DNA of 64,000 nt from Paenibacillus sp. KS-LC4 (GCF_036894955.1 NZ_CP145905.1:689501-753500), one strand, 5' to 3'. Counted from the stretch's first letter, positions 1-8,849 are shown. Numbers and translations are program-made. The notes: generated by a model not told the origin, from the letters alone.

Positions 1-1
1 C

Positions 2-328
2 AATGCGGCTATCGCTTATATGGAGACGAACTATGTCCGTCCGCTTAATATGGCGGTTGTCAGCAATTATGTCGGCCTCAATTACTCTTATTTCAGCGAA
101 GCGTTTAAGGCGCAAACAGGAGAGAGCTTCGTCTTGTATTTGAAAAAGCTTCGTATCCGCAAAGGTAAGATGCTGCTTGAAGGCACGAATGATAAAATGC
201 AGGATATCGGAAGCGCTCTAGGCTTTGAGAGCAGCAAGCAGTTTACTCGTGTATTCAAGGAACTGGAAGGGATCTCTCCGCAGGAATATCGGCTTAAGGT
301 TAGAGCTGCGGCTAGTCTTGGGGAATGA
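2..328 (+). CDS. AraC-type response regulator, C-terminal part (truncated by window edge)
   Basis: The frame is open from the first bases of the window, so the gene begins upstream and only about 108 C-terminal residues are visible. They form a complete AraC/XylS DNA-binding domain with two helix-turn-helix units. The first lies around LNMAVVSNYVGLNYSYFSEAF and the second around MQDIGSALGFESSKQFTRVF, ending in the typical SPQEYR motif. The opening resembles the HTH of YesN-type two-component response regulators of Bacillales, which usually control sugar-uptake or polysaccharide genes. The receiver domain that would confirm this lies outside the window, so the YesN assignment is inference. The gene stops 123 bases before the HesB-like gene. 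Confidence 0.85.
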   Translation, partial: NAAIAYMETNYVRPLNMAVVSNYVGLNYSYFSEAFKAQTGESFVLYLKKLRIRKGKMLLEGTNDKMQDIGSALGFESSKQFTRVFKELEGISPQEYRLKVRAAASLGE

Positions 329-451
329 ACGACTTAGGGAAAAATGTGAAGCTGCATTGACACCAGCCCGTCAATTAGCGATGATGAAGGTATTCGTTCT
401 TGGAATAGTTTCTTTCAACAGGCGAATAGGGAAAGGAAGGGGCTGACACAT

Positions 452-739
452 ATGCAATTAATCGTTGAGCAGCCAGCGGCGAGCTGGTACAAGCAGCAGT
501 TGGAGCTGAAAAATGGAGAGTCGGTCAGAATATTTGTAAAGCTTGGCGGCTGCAGCACAGTCGTACCTGGCTTGTCACTAGGCGTTAATAAGGAATTGCC
601 AATAAACCCAGGACTTAGTACGACCGTTGAAGGAATTACCTTCTTCATCGAGGAAGCCAATTTGTGGTATCTCGACAATAAAGGACTGCGTATTACGTTC
701 GATGAGCTGCATGAGGAAATTGACATGATTGTGGAATAA
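452..739 (+). CDS. HesB/IscA-like (YneR-type) protein
   Basis: This 95-residue cytoplasmic protein fits the short HesB/YneR branch of the A-type iron-sulfur carrier family in length and pattern. The opening (MQLIVEQPAASWYKQQLEL) and the core (VRIFVKLGGCSTVVPGLSLG) match the family. One cysteine sits in the GGC motif, but the C-terminal Cys-x-Cys of true IscA/SufA is absent, as is usual for YneR-like members. A role as a canonical cluster carrier is therefore doubtful. The start follows an AAGGAAGGGG ribosome site. The gene stands alone, and a hairpin terminator follows at 747. Confidence 0.8.
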   Translation: MQLIVEQPAASWYKQQLELKNGESVRIFVKLGGCSTVVPGLSLGVNKELPINPGLSTTVEGITFFIEEANLWYLDNKGLRITFDELHEEIDMIVE

Positions 740-746
740 AATAAGA

Positions 747-775
747 GGCAGGGGCCGTTCAGGGCTCCTGCCTTT
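747..775 (+). terminator. Rho-independent terminator after the HesB-like gene
   Basis: The arms GGCAGGGGCC and GGCTCCTGCC pair around a short loop and are followed by a T-rich run. It lies 8 bases past the stop codon. Confidence 0.8.
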
Positions 776-849
776 CTCGTTCATTTAGAGCAGCGTGCGG
801 GAACCATATACTGTTGTATCATATTTTTGGCGGAAGCCTGTTTTATCCA

Positions 850-896
850 TTGTGCGGAGTAGCTATATCCCTTATATTGATAATAATTATCATTAA
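850..896 (+). promoter_or_regulatory. Sigma-A-like promoter with a perfect Fur box
   Basis: A -35 TTGTGC at 850-855 and a -10 TATATT at 873-878 are separated by 17 bases. The Fur box TGATAATAATTATCA at 878-892 matches the Bacillus 7-1-7 consensus at all 14 defined positions. It abuts the -10 hexamer, so bound Fur would cover the start of transcription. Iron repression of the lipoprotein gene follows by inference. Confidence 0.9.
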
Positions 897-917
897 TTGA
901 AAAAGAGGGGTTTTCTC

Positions 918-1877
918 ATGTCTACGAAACCAGTCAGAACATTCATTGCCGCCCTACTTCTATTATCCTTGGGATTGCTGGCGGCCTGCGGCTCCACAGG
1001 TGGTGCGGAAGCAACCGCGACAGATACACCGACCTCGACAGAGCCAGCAACACGAATCTATAAGGATTTTAGCGGGCATGAAGTGACGATTCCAACTCAT
1101 CCTCAGAAAATCGTATTGCTTGGCGATATTCCAGGGGATTTGCTGGCACTGGGCATTACACCTGCGGGGAATGATTGGGTGAGTGAGCCTTATATCTATA
1201 AAGAGGATTTAGCGGGGGTTGTCGACATTGGCTATCCGCATAATATGGAGAAGGTGCTGGAGCTTGCGCCGGACCTCATTTTGCAGGCCGGGTATGGTGG
1301 GCCGGATGATACCGCAATTTTTGATAAAATGTCCAAAATCGCGCCGACGGTCATCTTCAATCGAGATGCGGAAACGTTCGACCGCTTGCGAGAGGTTGCT
1401 GACATTGTTAATAAGAAGGAAGAGGCGGAGAAGTGGATTGCCGACTATGAGGTTAAGGCGAAGGCAATGTGGGAGAAAATCGGCTTGAAGCCTGGAGAGT
1501 CGGCGACAGTCTATCTAAGCCTAGCTGGTGACTTCTATGTGATGGGCAATTTCAGCTTAACGATGTCGCTTTACCAGCCAGGCGGCTTCAGCCCAAGCGC
1601 GAAGGTACAGGAGCTCATCGACAAGAAGGAGGTATTCTCGCTCATTTCCATGGAGGTGCTGCCTGAGTATGCGGGGGACCACGTGTTTTTGCTGAGCTCG
1701 CCGGGTACCGATGATGAAGCAGCAGCGAAAAAGCTAGTGGAAGGCCCGCTTTGGAAGTCGATACCTGCTGTCCAAAACAATCATGCTTATACAGCCGATA
1801 TTAGCTGGAATGCCAGCGATCCCATTACAATGGAACGGTTTCTCAGTGAGCTTCCGAAAATGATGGGCATTAAATAA
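918..1877 (+). CDS. Iron-siderophore ABC transporter substrate-binding lipoprotein
   Basis: This 319-residue lipoprotein belongs to the cluster-A (FecB/FhuD/FeuA) binding-protein class that captures ferric siderophores outside the membrane. It has a signal sequence, a lipobox LLAAC, then a Ser/Thr/Ala-rich tether, then two lobes with family motifs (GHEVTIPTHPQKIV, KVLELAPDLILQ, KIAPTVIF, VLPEYAGDHVFLL). ATG 918 is chosen because AAAAGAGGGG lies 7 bases upstream; a TTG at 897 in the same frame has no ribosome site and overlaps the operator region. The promoter carries a perfect Fur box. No permease or ATPase gene is nearby, so it must use a membrane component encoded elsewhere. The siderophore bound cannot be read from the sequence. 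Confidence 0.93.
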   Translation: MSTKPVRTFIAALLLLSLGLLAACGSTGGAEATATDTPTSTEPATRIYKDFSGHEVTIPTHPQKIVLLGDIPGDLLALGITPAGNDWVSEPYIYKEDLAGVVDIGYPHNMEKVLELAPDLILQAGYGGPDDTAIFDKMSKIAPTVIFNRDAETFDRLREVADIVNKKEEAEKWIADYEVKAKAMWEKIGLKPGESATVYLSLAGDFYVMGNFSLTMSLYQPGGFSPSAKVQELIDKKEVFSLISMEVLPEYAGDHVFLLSSPGTDDEAAAKKLVEGPLWKSIPAVQNNHAYTADISWNASDPITMERFLSELPKMMGIK

Positions 1878-1885
1878 GTGGCTCC

Positions 1886-2140
1886 ATGAGCGGTAGACAA
1901 AATGGCGATCTTGCTTTCATGTTTGGCTATCCGGCCACGAAGCACTGTGACTGCGAGATCGAGGCGGCGCTTATGCTGATGACAGGCAAGCCATATGAAT
2001 ACAGCACAGACAAAGCGATGAAGCAGCTGGCGGATCATTTCGGAGGCAACGTAGAACAAGCCGAGCAGGAGGCTGCGGATACGCTCGTGCTGCTGGCTGG
2101 GAAATTTTCGCGTACGTATTGTTCGCTGTATTCCAGCTAA
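1886..2140 (+). CDS. Small hypothetical protein, possibly a gene remnant
   Basis: This 84-residue ORF starts 8 bases after the lipoprotein stop and ends just before a strong terminator. Its codon use resembles that of the neighbouring genes. The protein is acidic, with a CDC motif near residue 32 and a helical second half (MKQLADHFGGNVEQAEQEAADTL would be one amphipathic stretch). I do not recognise the family. No clear ribosome site precedes the ATG, so it is either translationally coupled to the lipoprotein gene or a decayed fragment. An opposite-strand ORF across the same bases looks like a shadow. Confidence 0.4.
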   Translation: MSGRQNGDLAFMFGYPATKHCDCEIEAALMLMTGKPYEYSTDKAMKQLADHFGGNVEQAEQEAADTLVLLAGKFSRTYCSLYSS

Positions 2141-2148
2141 CAAGTAGG

Positions 2149-2195
2149 AAAAAGCATGTTCATCGGCATTCTGCTGCTGGTGAACATGCTTTTTT
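2149..2195. terminator. Bidirectional hairpin terminator between convergent genes
   Basis: The arms AAAAAGCATGTTCA and TGAACATGCTTTTT form a long perfect stem with A and T tracts on both sides. It can serve both the genes from the left and the regulator-lipoprotein gene from the right. Confidence 0.9.
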
Positions 2196-2207
2196 ATTAT
2201 GCCTAGC

Positions 2208-4193
2208 TTACGCCTCTGTGCCTAGAAAGCTTTCTACAATGAATTGTAATTGTGCTTCCAAGGAAATCGGGTCGTTATAATAGGAGCCTTCAGCATTTAT
2301 AAAATAAACCTGGTTCTGCTTCACAGCAGGAAGCCCCTTCCATAAGCTGCTCCCGTAAACGACATCAGGGTTCCCATCATCCCAGCCCCAGTTGCTCGTA
2401 AAAATATAGTCTCCGGCATACTCCGGCAGCTGTTCAAGTGATAGGCTTGAGCCAAACTCAGCGCCATCAATAAGAGCCTTCTGTATAATAGCAGGAGCCT
2501 TCAGGCCAAGATCACCGTAGATAATCTCTCCGCCTCTGCCGCCTTTATTGCCCCAAGCGTAAATACCCTTCGCATAAGGCTGCAAAATCGAGACGGTTTT
2601 ATCTCCGACAACTTTGGTAATTTTGGGCTTCACCTCGGCGATTTTCGCATTCCATTCCGCTATCCATGCTTGTGCGATTTGCTCCCTGCCGGTTATTTTG
2701 CCGAACTCGGTTAATAGGTCAGAAGGGTTAGCTGCTCCATATTTAAGCCGTACCACTGGAGCAATTTGAGCTAGCTTCTCATATTCGCTTTCTTCCAGAA
2801 AATCATAGACAATAATTAAATCTGGGTCGAGGTTCAGAATGGCCTCCATATTAGTGCCATCTCCTATATCTACGATCCCATCAAGCTTGCCTTCGTGATA
2901 GGGGTTAACTAATGCTTCCGCCAAAGCCGCGACAGGCTTTAAATCCAGCTTAAGCAAATTTCCGATGGCGCTCCCCGTCAAATCAACGATCCGTTCCGGG
3001 CTTGCAGGGATCGTTACCGTTCCTTTACTGTCCGTGTAGGCTTTAGTCGCTGCAGTAGAGCTGCTGGCAGGTGATGGTTCCGCCGATGGTTGGTTTGAGC
3101 TTTGCACGGTAGGACTGCTGCTTGTCCCCGGCTGACTTGCGCCTGTGTTTGCTGCGCCAGAGCAGGCGCTTAACAGCAAGGTCATACATAGCAGAAGCGT
3201 GGCCACCATGGAATAAGGCCTGTGTATTTTTGACACTGAAAATCCTCCACTTCTCATTGAATGATAATGATACTCGTAATCATTTAAACTATAGCATTGC
3301 GTATAGGGAGGGACAATGGCAATTTTAGTACAGAACACGGGCGATTTTGGTATAAGGCTGTTTTGCCGATAGCTCGTTTTATATTCGGATGGCGGCATTC
3401 CATAATATTTTTTAAAGCTGCGTCCGAGTGTGTGGGCATCGGGATAACCGACAAGCTCTGCTGTTTCTTGCAGGGAGGCCTCGGTATGCGCCAGTAAGTC
3501 GGCTGCTTTTCTCATGCGAATTTTAGTCAAGAGGCGGATAGGGCTCTCGTTCATTTGTTTTTTGAACAGCTTCGTTAAATAGCTTACACTGCAATCGAAC
3601 AGCTCCGATATCGTTTCCAGCGTAATGGGGTCTCTATAGTTTTCATGCATATATCGCAGCATCTGTGCCATTAAATCCGGACGGGCTGGAGCAATGCCTT
3701 GACGCTGCATTTGCCAAAGCAGCTCATGTACAAATTGATAGAGTAAAGTCCGAGCATGCAGCAGATTAATGGGATCAGGCCTCATCCACGCCGTATGCAG
3801 CTTTTCCAGCGTTTCCAGCAAAGGCAGGGGATATAAAGGATTAAAGCTGTATTCATATTGAAAAGGGCGGTTCATATGATGCAGCTGCGCTAGCTGGTGA
3901 GAAGCAGGCAGCATGAGAACGGCCTTATATAGAACCAGGTAATAGGTAAAGGGCTCCGCTGCTATAATTGATAAGTACGCACTTCGCCCGCCATGGAGAA
4001 CATGGTAGCGCTTCATAGGATGCTGTGATTGATCGAGCTGTACGTGTGCGCTGCCATCAATGACATAGAGAAAGGCATTAGCTGGCAGGCGATAAGGGGA
4101 CAGCCGTTCTCCAGCTTCCAGTCGTGTATAGCGGAAATCCATGATTTTCACAGAAGCATGATTCCAAAGCATGATATGATCATCTAGTTTCAT
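2208..4193 (-). CDS. AraC-type regulator fused in frame to a siderophore-binding lipoprotein (copy 1)
   Basis: One 661-codon ORF holds two complete proteins. Residues 1-180 form a cupin-like sensor with the HVLHGG motif, and residues about 188-270 form a double AraC HTH ending PPSEYK. A linker of about 50 residues follows. Residues 320-661 are a ferric-siderophore binding lipoprotein with lipobox LLLSAC (Cys 344) and motifs such as QLPEYAGDYIF. GTG 3236, preceded by GGAGG at 7 bases, would start the lipoprotein alone as a 342-residue protein with Cys 25. The linker DNA also carries a promoter and a Fur box. The full-length product would have an internal hydrophobic segment, leaving the regulator inside and the binding domain outside unless it is cleaved at the lipobox. 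No permease is adjacent. B. subtilis Btr has similar domains but no signal sequence. Whether both products are made is inference. Confidence 0.88.
   Translation of the reverse strand: MKLDDHIMLWNHASVKIMDFRYTRLEAGERLSPYRLPANAFLYVIDGSAHVQLDQSQHPMKRYHVLHGGRSAYLSIIAAEPFTYYLVLYKAVLMLPASHQLAQLHHMNRPFQYEYSFNPLYPLPLLETLEKLHTAWMRPDPINLLHARTLLYQFVHELLWQMQRQGIAPARPDLMAQMLRYMHENYRDPITLETISELFDCSVSYLTKLFKKQMNESPIRLLTKIRMRKAADLLAHTEASLQETAELVGYPDAHTLGRSFKKYYGMPPSEYKTSYRQNSLIPKSPVFCTKIAIVPPYTQCYSLNDYEYHYHSMRSGGFSVSKIHRPYSMVATLLLCMTLLLSACSGAANTGASQPGTSSSPTVQSSNQPSAEPSPASSSTAATKAYTDSKGTVTIPASPERIVDLTGSAIGNLLKLDLKPVAALAEALVNPYHEGKLDGIVDIGDGTNMEAILNLDPDLIIVYDFLEESEYEKLAQIAPVVRLKYGAANPSDLLTEFGKITGREQIAQAWIAEWNAKIAEVKPKITKVVGDKTVSILQPYAKGIYAWGNKGGRGGEIIYGDLGLKAPAIIQKALIDGAEFGSSLSLEQLPEYAGDYIFTSNWGWDDGNPDVVYGSSLWKGLPAVKQNQVYFINAEGSYYNDPISLEAQLQFIVESFLGTEA
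3237..3316 (-). promoter_or_regulatory. Internal promoter, Fur box and ribosome site inside the copy 1 fusion ORF
   Basis: On the coding (minus) strand, -35 TTGTCC at 3316-3311 and -10 TATAGT at 3293-3288 are 17 bases apart. The Fur box at 3281-3263 matches the 19-base GATAATGATAATCATTATC consensus at 16 positions. GGAGG at 3248-3244 then precedes GTG 3236. All of this lies within open reading frame, in which the Fur box is read as Asn-Asp-Tyr-Glu-Tyr-His-Tyr-His. Confidence 0.82.
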
Positions 4194-4364
4194 TGCAGTG
4201 TTTTAATCCTCCTAAGTGGGCCACTTTCTTCTTCTATTATTATATGGATACGTCATTTAAGCGTAAATAAGCAGGCGGAGAATGAGCGGGGAAATTTAAA
4301 ATGGTGTTGCGGCGGGTTTTATGGTAGTATTTATTCTTATATTGAATGAGGACGTGAGCAGCGC

Positions 4365-4721
4365 GTGATTAAAATAACGATTCCAACGCCGGATGTAACC
4401 ATTGAGAAGCAAATTTCTCCTGAGCTGAGCAACATTTATGGTTTTACTGATTTTCACCTGATTCCCCGTGACAAAGGCGGCATCTTCATGTTCTATAACA
4501 AGAGCAAGGAGCTGCTGTTTGTTGGCAAAGCAAGAAAGCTGAGACCGCGGATCAAGAAGCATTTTGAGGATTCGGTATCCCCAATGAAGCCGCATCGCGA
4601 CGAAGTGACGACGATCGAGGTTTGCATTATTGAAGAGCCGGTCGATAGAGAAATCTACGAGACGTATATCGTGAATAAGCTAAGAGCGAAATACAATGTC
4701 GATAAGGTGTTTTTTAAGTAA
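4365..4721 (+). CDS. GIY-YIG domain protein (UvrC N-terminal-like endonuclease)
   Basis: This 118-residue protein contains one GIY-YIG-like module. GGIFMFYNKSKELLFVGKA corresponds to the two signature strands, followed by the conserved arginine in RKLRPRIKKHF and the glutamate in EEPVDREIYETYIV. Single-domain proteins of this kind in Bacillales are annotated as nucleotide excision repair endonucleases resembling the N-terminus of UvrC. In the signature the classical tyrosines are replaced (IFMF and LFVG). This is common in UvrC-like proteins, but I cannot confirm activity. The GTG start lies 13 bases from a GAGG, so the start is not firm. A strong terminator follows. Confidence 0.75.
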   Translation: MIKITIPTPDVTIEKQISPELSNIYGFTDFHLIPRDKGGIFMFYNKSKELLFVGKARKLRPRIKKHFEDSVSPMKPHRDEVTTIEVCIIEEPVDREIYETYIVNKLRAKYNVDKVFFK

Positions 4722-4731
4722 TATGAAAAAA

Positions 4732-4783
4732 AAAGATTGCCCTGCTTATGCCTATTAACTGGCATGAGCGGGGCAATCTTTTT
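4732..4783. terminator. Strong bidirectional terminator
   Basis: AAAAGATTGCCC...GGGCAATCTTTTT pairs with further internal pairing (ATGCC/GGCAT). It separates the convergent GIY-YIG and SLH-protein genes. Confidence 0.9.
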
Positions 4784-4820
4784 GAACATAGAGCAATTAT
4801 AGGTTTCACCTTGTTTAATT

Positions 4821-7800
4821 TTAAATTAAATCAGAGGCTTTAAGCAGACGTTGGATGATAGAGGCGACCTCAGCCCTTGTAATAAAGGCTTTAGGCTCAA
4901 GCTGTGCGTCGCTTCTGCCTGATACTATGCCAGCTTGCACGCTGTCAGCGATGCCGCCGAGTGCCCAAGCAGATGCCTTGCCCGCATCCTTGAAAGCCTG
5001 TAAGGTCTGCTCTATCGATTGTGCTGGAAGCTGTGATTTAAGGTTCGTCAGCTTCATTGCTTTAGCGATCATAAGCATCGCCTGCTCACGGGTTATGCGG
5101 TCATTAGGGCGATACGTCCCATCCTCGAATCCGCCAATCAGCCCATAAGCATGAGCAGTGTTGACAGCTCCGCTGTACCAAGCAGATGTTGGTACATCTG
5201 AAAATACCGCAGCTCCGCTTTCCAACTGAAGTCCTAACCCACGCACAAGGATGGCAGCAAACTCAGCACGAGTAATATCGCGTGCCGGGCTGAACAAGCC
5301 GTTGCCAGTACCCTCGATTACAAGGCGTGAGCCCATTTCATTAATTGCATCTTTCCCCCAATGCGTTTGGACATCATCAAACGTAATCGGATTCCAAATA
5401 ACGGAATACAGGCTGTTGGTCAAGCTGTTGATTTTCGCGTAAGCCTTGCCGTCCTTCTCAAAGATGATCGTTGGGACGTGGCGGATCGTGCCGTCAGGCT
5501 CAATGACGATTCCAGTTGTAATTTTACTTGTGTCTATTCCATCAGGAAGAGTTAGTGTGCGCTCTACATAAGCATTAAACTTTGCAACATCAACCGATTT
5601 TCCTCCATACGCAGCCTGAACGATAAAATCAATTGGAGGAATGGCCAGAGCTAAGCCTTGTTTAGCAGCTGCACTTTGGGCTGCACTCATTTGAGCAGCT
5701 GATGGTGCACTAATTTTAATAGTAATTTTAATTTGATTTAAAGATAACGAGCTGCCAAGCTGGGCAGCCAACGCATCGACGTTAATTTGTTCGGCTGGCA
5801 AAGTATACATGGCTTGGGGCGTTCGAATATCCAGCGTTATTCCCTTGCTGATCAAGCTCTTGATCAACTCGCCGTCACCTTCAATAATCATCGTATCAGA
5901 GGTGCGGTTCACAGAAATACTAGCAATCTGCGTGCCTTGCTGAAGAAGCTGGTTCTCTAGCTTATTTTTGTCCAATGTAACAGTTGTTACGAGCTGTTCG
6001 TTTTGCTTGGTGGTAACGACTGTACCAACATCAACGGTCTTGCCGTTAAGCTGCAAATCTAACGCTGTATTGGTTGTAGTTGTAGTATTGCTGCTGCTTG
6101 ACGACGACGAGTACGGAGTAACGGCAGCTGATGCTTCAGATGAAGCGCTGCTTCCAACTGCATTAATAGCCTTTACCGTAAATGTATAGCTCGTGCCATT
6201 GCTGAGGCCCGTAACTGTAATCGGGCTTGTCGTACCGCTTGCGATAATATTGCCCGGAGAAGCCGTCACTACATAGCTCGTAATGGTATTTCCACCATCG
6301 TCGGCCGGTGCGTTAAAGCTGACTACCGCCTGACCGTTGCTGGCGACAGCCGTTACATGCGTAGGTGCAGAAGCGACAGCAGGAACCCAGACGATCGTAG
6401 AGCCCTCGCTTAGTACGCCATTAATGCTTTGCACGGCATAATATGCACGACCTGGAGAAGGCTCCTCGAACCGATAGATGCCATTGCCTTGATCGACAGG
6501 GCTGCTTGAGACGGGACTGCCGTCAATCGTGTAAAGCGTAACCGTTGCCCCTGGATATACATTGCTAATATCGACATAGGTAAGACCAGCATTGGCAATA
6601 GGTGTTCTCAGGCTGGCATTGATAAAGCTGGAATTTAAACTTTCCTCTGCTCCTACCGTTTGGGTCACATAATAATAGAGAGAGTTTGGCTCTATATCGT
6701 TAAAGGTATAGGTAGAGCCCGTAACGCTTATTGCTGTAGCTTGCAAGGAGCCATTGGTCAAATAAAGCTTTAAGGTTGCGCCTGGTTCGAAGCCGCTTGC
6801 CGTAATGCTTTCTTCGCCGCTTGCCGCGGTTGGAGCAGCATAAATATTAGGCTTGACAGTCACGGTGCTGCTAGCAATGCTATCTACGCCATTAATGCTT
6901 TGAACGGCATAATACTCGCTTCTAGCTGTCAGTCCATCGAAACGGAATACCCCGCCGCCCTGATCAACGGGTGAACTGGATACGCTGCTGCCGCCTGAGG
7001 TATAAAGCGTGATGCTAGCGTTCGGATGAACATTGGTAATGTCCACATAGCCAATACCGGCAGTCGCAACAGGTGTTCTAAGGCTGGCATTAATAAAGCT
7101 TGAATTGGTGCTCTCCTCCCCGCCAACCGTTTGGGTCACATAATAGGAGAGCGAGTTTGGCTCTACATCGTTGAACGTATAGGAAGGATCAGTGACGTTC
7201 GTCGCTGTAGCCTGTAAGGAGCCATTGGTCAAATAAAGCTTTAAAGTCGCGCCTGGTTCGAAGTCGCTCGCCGTAATAAGTTCTTCGCCACCGACTGCAG
7301 TTGGAGCAGTTGGAATATCAGGCTGGACCGTTACGATGCTGGTGGAATCGCTATCTATTCCATTAATGCTTTGCACGGCATAATACTCGCTTCTAGCTGT
7401 CAGTCCATTGAAACGGAAAACACCGCCGCCCTGATCAACGGGTGAACTGGACACGCTGCCGCCGCCTGAGGTATAAAGCGTGATGCTAGCGTTCGGATGA
7501 ACATTAGTAATGTCCACATAGCCAATACCGGCAGTGGCAACAGGTGTTCTAAGGCTGGAATTAATAAAGCTTGAATTGGTGCTCTCCTCCCCGCCAACCG
7601 TTTGGGTCACATAATAGGAGAGCGAGTTTGGCTCTACATCGTTGAACGTATAGGAAGGATCAGTGACGTTGGTTGCTGTATCTTGTAAGAAGCCATTGGT
7701 CAAATAAAGCTTTAAAGTCGCGCCCGGTTCGAAGCCGCTCGCCGTAATGCTTTCTTCGCCGCTTGCCGCTGCTGGAGCAGCAGGAATATAAGGCAGTACG

Positions 7801-8849
7801 GTCACGGTGCTTGTAGCAATGCTATCTACGCCATTAATGCTTTGCACGGCATAATACTCGCTTCTAGCTGTCAGTCCATCGAAACGGAATACCCCGCCGC
7901 CCTGATCAACGGGGGAGCTGGATACGCTGCCGCCGCTTGAGTTATACAGCGTGACGCTAGCGTTCGGGTGAACATTGGAGATGTCGACATAACCGATGCC
8001 TGCGGTGGCAACGGGTGCTCTAAGGCTGGAATTAATAAAGCTTGAATTGGTGCTCTCCTCCCCGCCGACGGTTTGGGTCACATAATAGAGGAGCGAGTTC
8101 GGATCTACATTGCTGAAGGTGTAGGTAGAATCGGTAACGCTGGCTGCCGTAGCTTGCCAGGAGCCATTGGTCAAATAAAGCTTTAAAGTCGCACCCGATT
8201 CGAAGCCGCTCGCCGTAATGCTTTCTTCGCCGCTTGCCGCTGCTGGAGCAGCAGGAATATAAGGCAGTACGGTCACGGTGCTTGTAGCAACGCTATCTAC
8301 ACCATTAATGCTTTGCACGGCATAATAGTCGCTTCTAGCTGTCAGTCCATCAAAACGGAATACCCCGCCGCCCTGATTAACGGGGGAGCTGGATACGCTG
8401 CCGCCGCTTGAGTTATACAGCGTGACGCTAGCGTTCGGGTGAACATTGGAGATGTCGACATAACCGATGCCTGCGGTGGCAACGGGTGCTCTAAGGGTGG
8501 AATTGATAAAGCTTGAATTGATGCTCTCCTCCCCGCCAACCGTTTGGGTCACATAATAGTAAAGGGAGTTTGGCTCTACATTGTTGAAGGTATAGGAAGG
8601 ACCAGTGACGTTCGTCTCTGTAGCTTGATGGATGCCGTTGCTCAAATAAAGCTGGAGTGTAGCTCCAGGGGTGAAATTGCTGACTGTAATGCTTTCTTCC
8701 CCGCCTGCAGCGTCAGGAGCATCCGGAGCTGCTGCTAGAGCAATGCCGGCAAAGGATTGGAGCAAAATAAGGCTAATGAGCAGGCTTAGCTGAGCCCGTT
8801 TGAAAAGCTGACGTGCGAGCTGGCTTTTTAAATCGTACACGTTTTTCAT
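4821..8849 (-). CDS. Secreted SLH-anchored surface protein with five 157-residue repeats
   Basis: The protein has 1342 residues. An N-terminal signal peptide (residues 1-40, ending ALAAA) is followed by five tandem repeats of 157 residues at about 46-830. Each repeat opens near SGEESITASGF and contains YVTQTVGGEES and YYAVQSINGVDS. A fibronectin type III-like domain (about 831-917) and a Ser/Thr linker come next. A beta-rich region with the motif EPDGTIRHVPT leads to three SLH domains at about 1158-1342, including ITRAEFAAILVRGLG and ITREQAMLMIAKAM. SLH triplets bind pyruvylated secondary cell-wall polymer, so the repeats should project from the surface. Adhesion or matrix binding is plausible but unproven. 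The last 200 residues closely resemble the truncated gene at 29492-30388. Confidence 0.92.
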   Translation of the reverse strand: MKNVYDLKSQLARQLFKRAQLSLLISLILLQSFAGIALAAAPDAPDAAGGEESITVSNFTPGATLQLYLSNGIHQATETNVTGPSYTFNNVEPNSLYYYVTQTVGGEESINSSFINSTLRAPVATAGIGYVDISNVHPNASVTLYNSSGGSVSSSPVNQGGGVFRFDGLTARSDYYAVQSINGVDSVATSTVTVLPYIPAAPAAASGEESITASGFESGATLKLYLTNGSWQATAASVTDSTYTFSNVDPNSLLYYVTQTVGGEESTNSSFINSSLRAPVATAGIGYVDISNVHPNASVTLYNSSGGSVSSSPVDQGGGVFRFDGLTARSEYYAVQSINGVDSIATSTVTVLPYIPAAPAAASGEESITASGFEPGATLKLYLTNGFLQDTATNVTDPSYTFNDVEPNSLSYYVTQTVGGEESTNSSFINSSLRTPVATAGIGYVDITNVHPNASITLYTSGGGSVSSSPVDQGGGVFRFNGLTARSEYYAVQSINGIDSDSTSIVTVQPDIPTAPTAVGGEELITASDFEPGATLKLYLTNGSLQATATNVTDPSYTFNDVEPNSLSYYVTQTVGGEESTNSSFINASLRTPVATAGIGYVDITNVHPNASITLYTSGGSSVSSSPVDQGGGVFRFDGLTARSEYYAVQSINGVDSIASSTVTVKPNIYAAPTAASGEESITASGFEPGATLKLYLTNGSLQATAISVTGSTYTFNDIEPNSLYYYVTQTVGAEESLNSSFINASLRTPIANAGLTYVDISNVYPGATVTLYTIDGSPVSSSPVDQGNGIYRFEEPSPGRAYYAVQSINGVLSEGSTIVWVPAVASAPTHVTAVASNGQAVVSFNAPADDGGNTITSYVVTASPGNIIASGTTSPITVTGLSNGTSYTFTVKAINAVGSSASSEASAAVTPYSSSSSSSNTTTTTNTALDLQLNGKTVDVGTVVTTKQNEQLVTTVTLDKNKLENQLLQQGTQIASISVNRTSDTMIIEGDGELIKSLISKGITLDIRTPQAMYTLPAEQINVDALAAQLGSSLSLNQIKITIKISAPSAAQMSAAQSAAAKQGLALAIPPIDFIVQAAYGGKSVDVAKFNAYVERTLTLPDGIDTSKITTGIVIEPDGTIRHVPTIIFEKDGKAYAKINSLTNSLYSVIWNPITFDDVQTHWGKDAINEMGSRLVIEGTGNGLFSPARDITRAEFAAILVRGLGLQLESGAAVFSDVPTSAWYSGAVNTAHAYGLIGGFEDGTYRPNDRITREQAMLMIAKAMKLTNLKSQLPAQSIEQTLQAFKDAGKASAWALGGIADSVQAGIVSGRSDAQLEPKAFITRAEVASIIQRLLKASDLI
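6357..8711 (-). repeat. Five tandem 471-base coding repeats
   Basis: The repeat units start at about 8711, 8240, 7769, 7298 and 6827, a constant period of 471 bases. Copies 2 to 4 are nearly identical over long stretches, and copy 5 is the most diverged. Each unit contains two related half-units of about 78 residues, one with SITASGF...YYVTQTVGGEES and one with YVDISNV...YYAVQSINGVDS. Confidence 0.92.

Noticed and set aside
1787..2143. 118-codon minus-strand frame
   Set aside because: It overlaps the end of the lipoprotein gene and has no recognisable protein features. The plus-strand 84-codon frame has better codon use.
4194..4364. Fur box sought before fusion copy 1
   Set aside because: No sequence close to the 7-1-7 consensus was found there. 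The only box in this gene is at the internal joint.
6357..8711. Regular repeats considered as a CRISPR array or mobile repeat
   Set aside because: The 471-base period, unbroken reading frame and protein-level conservation show coding repeats of a surface protein.
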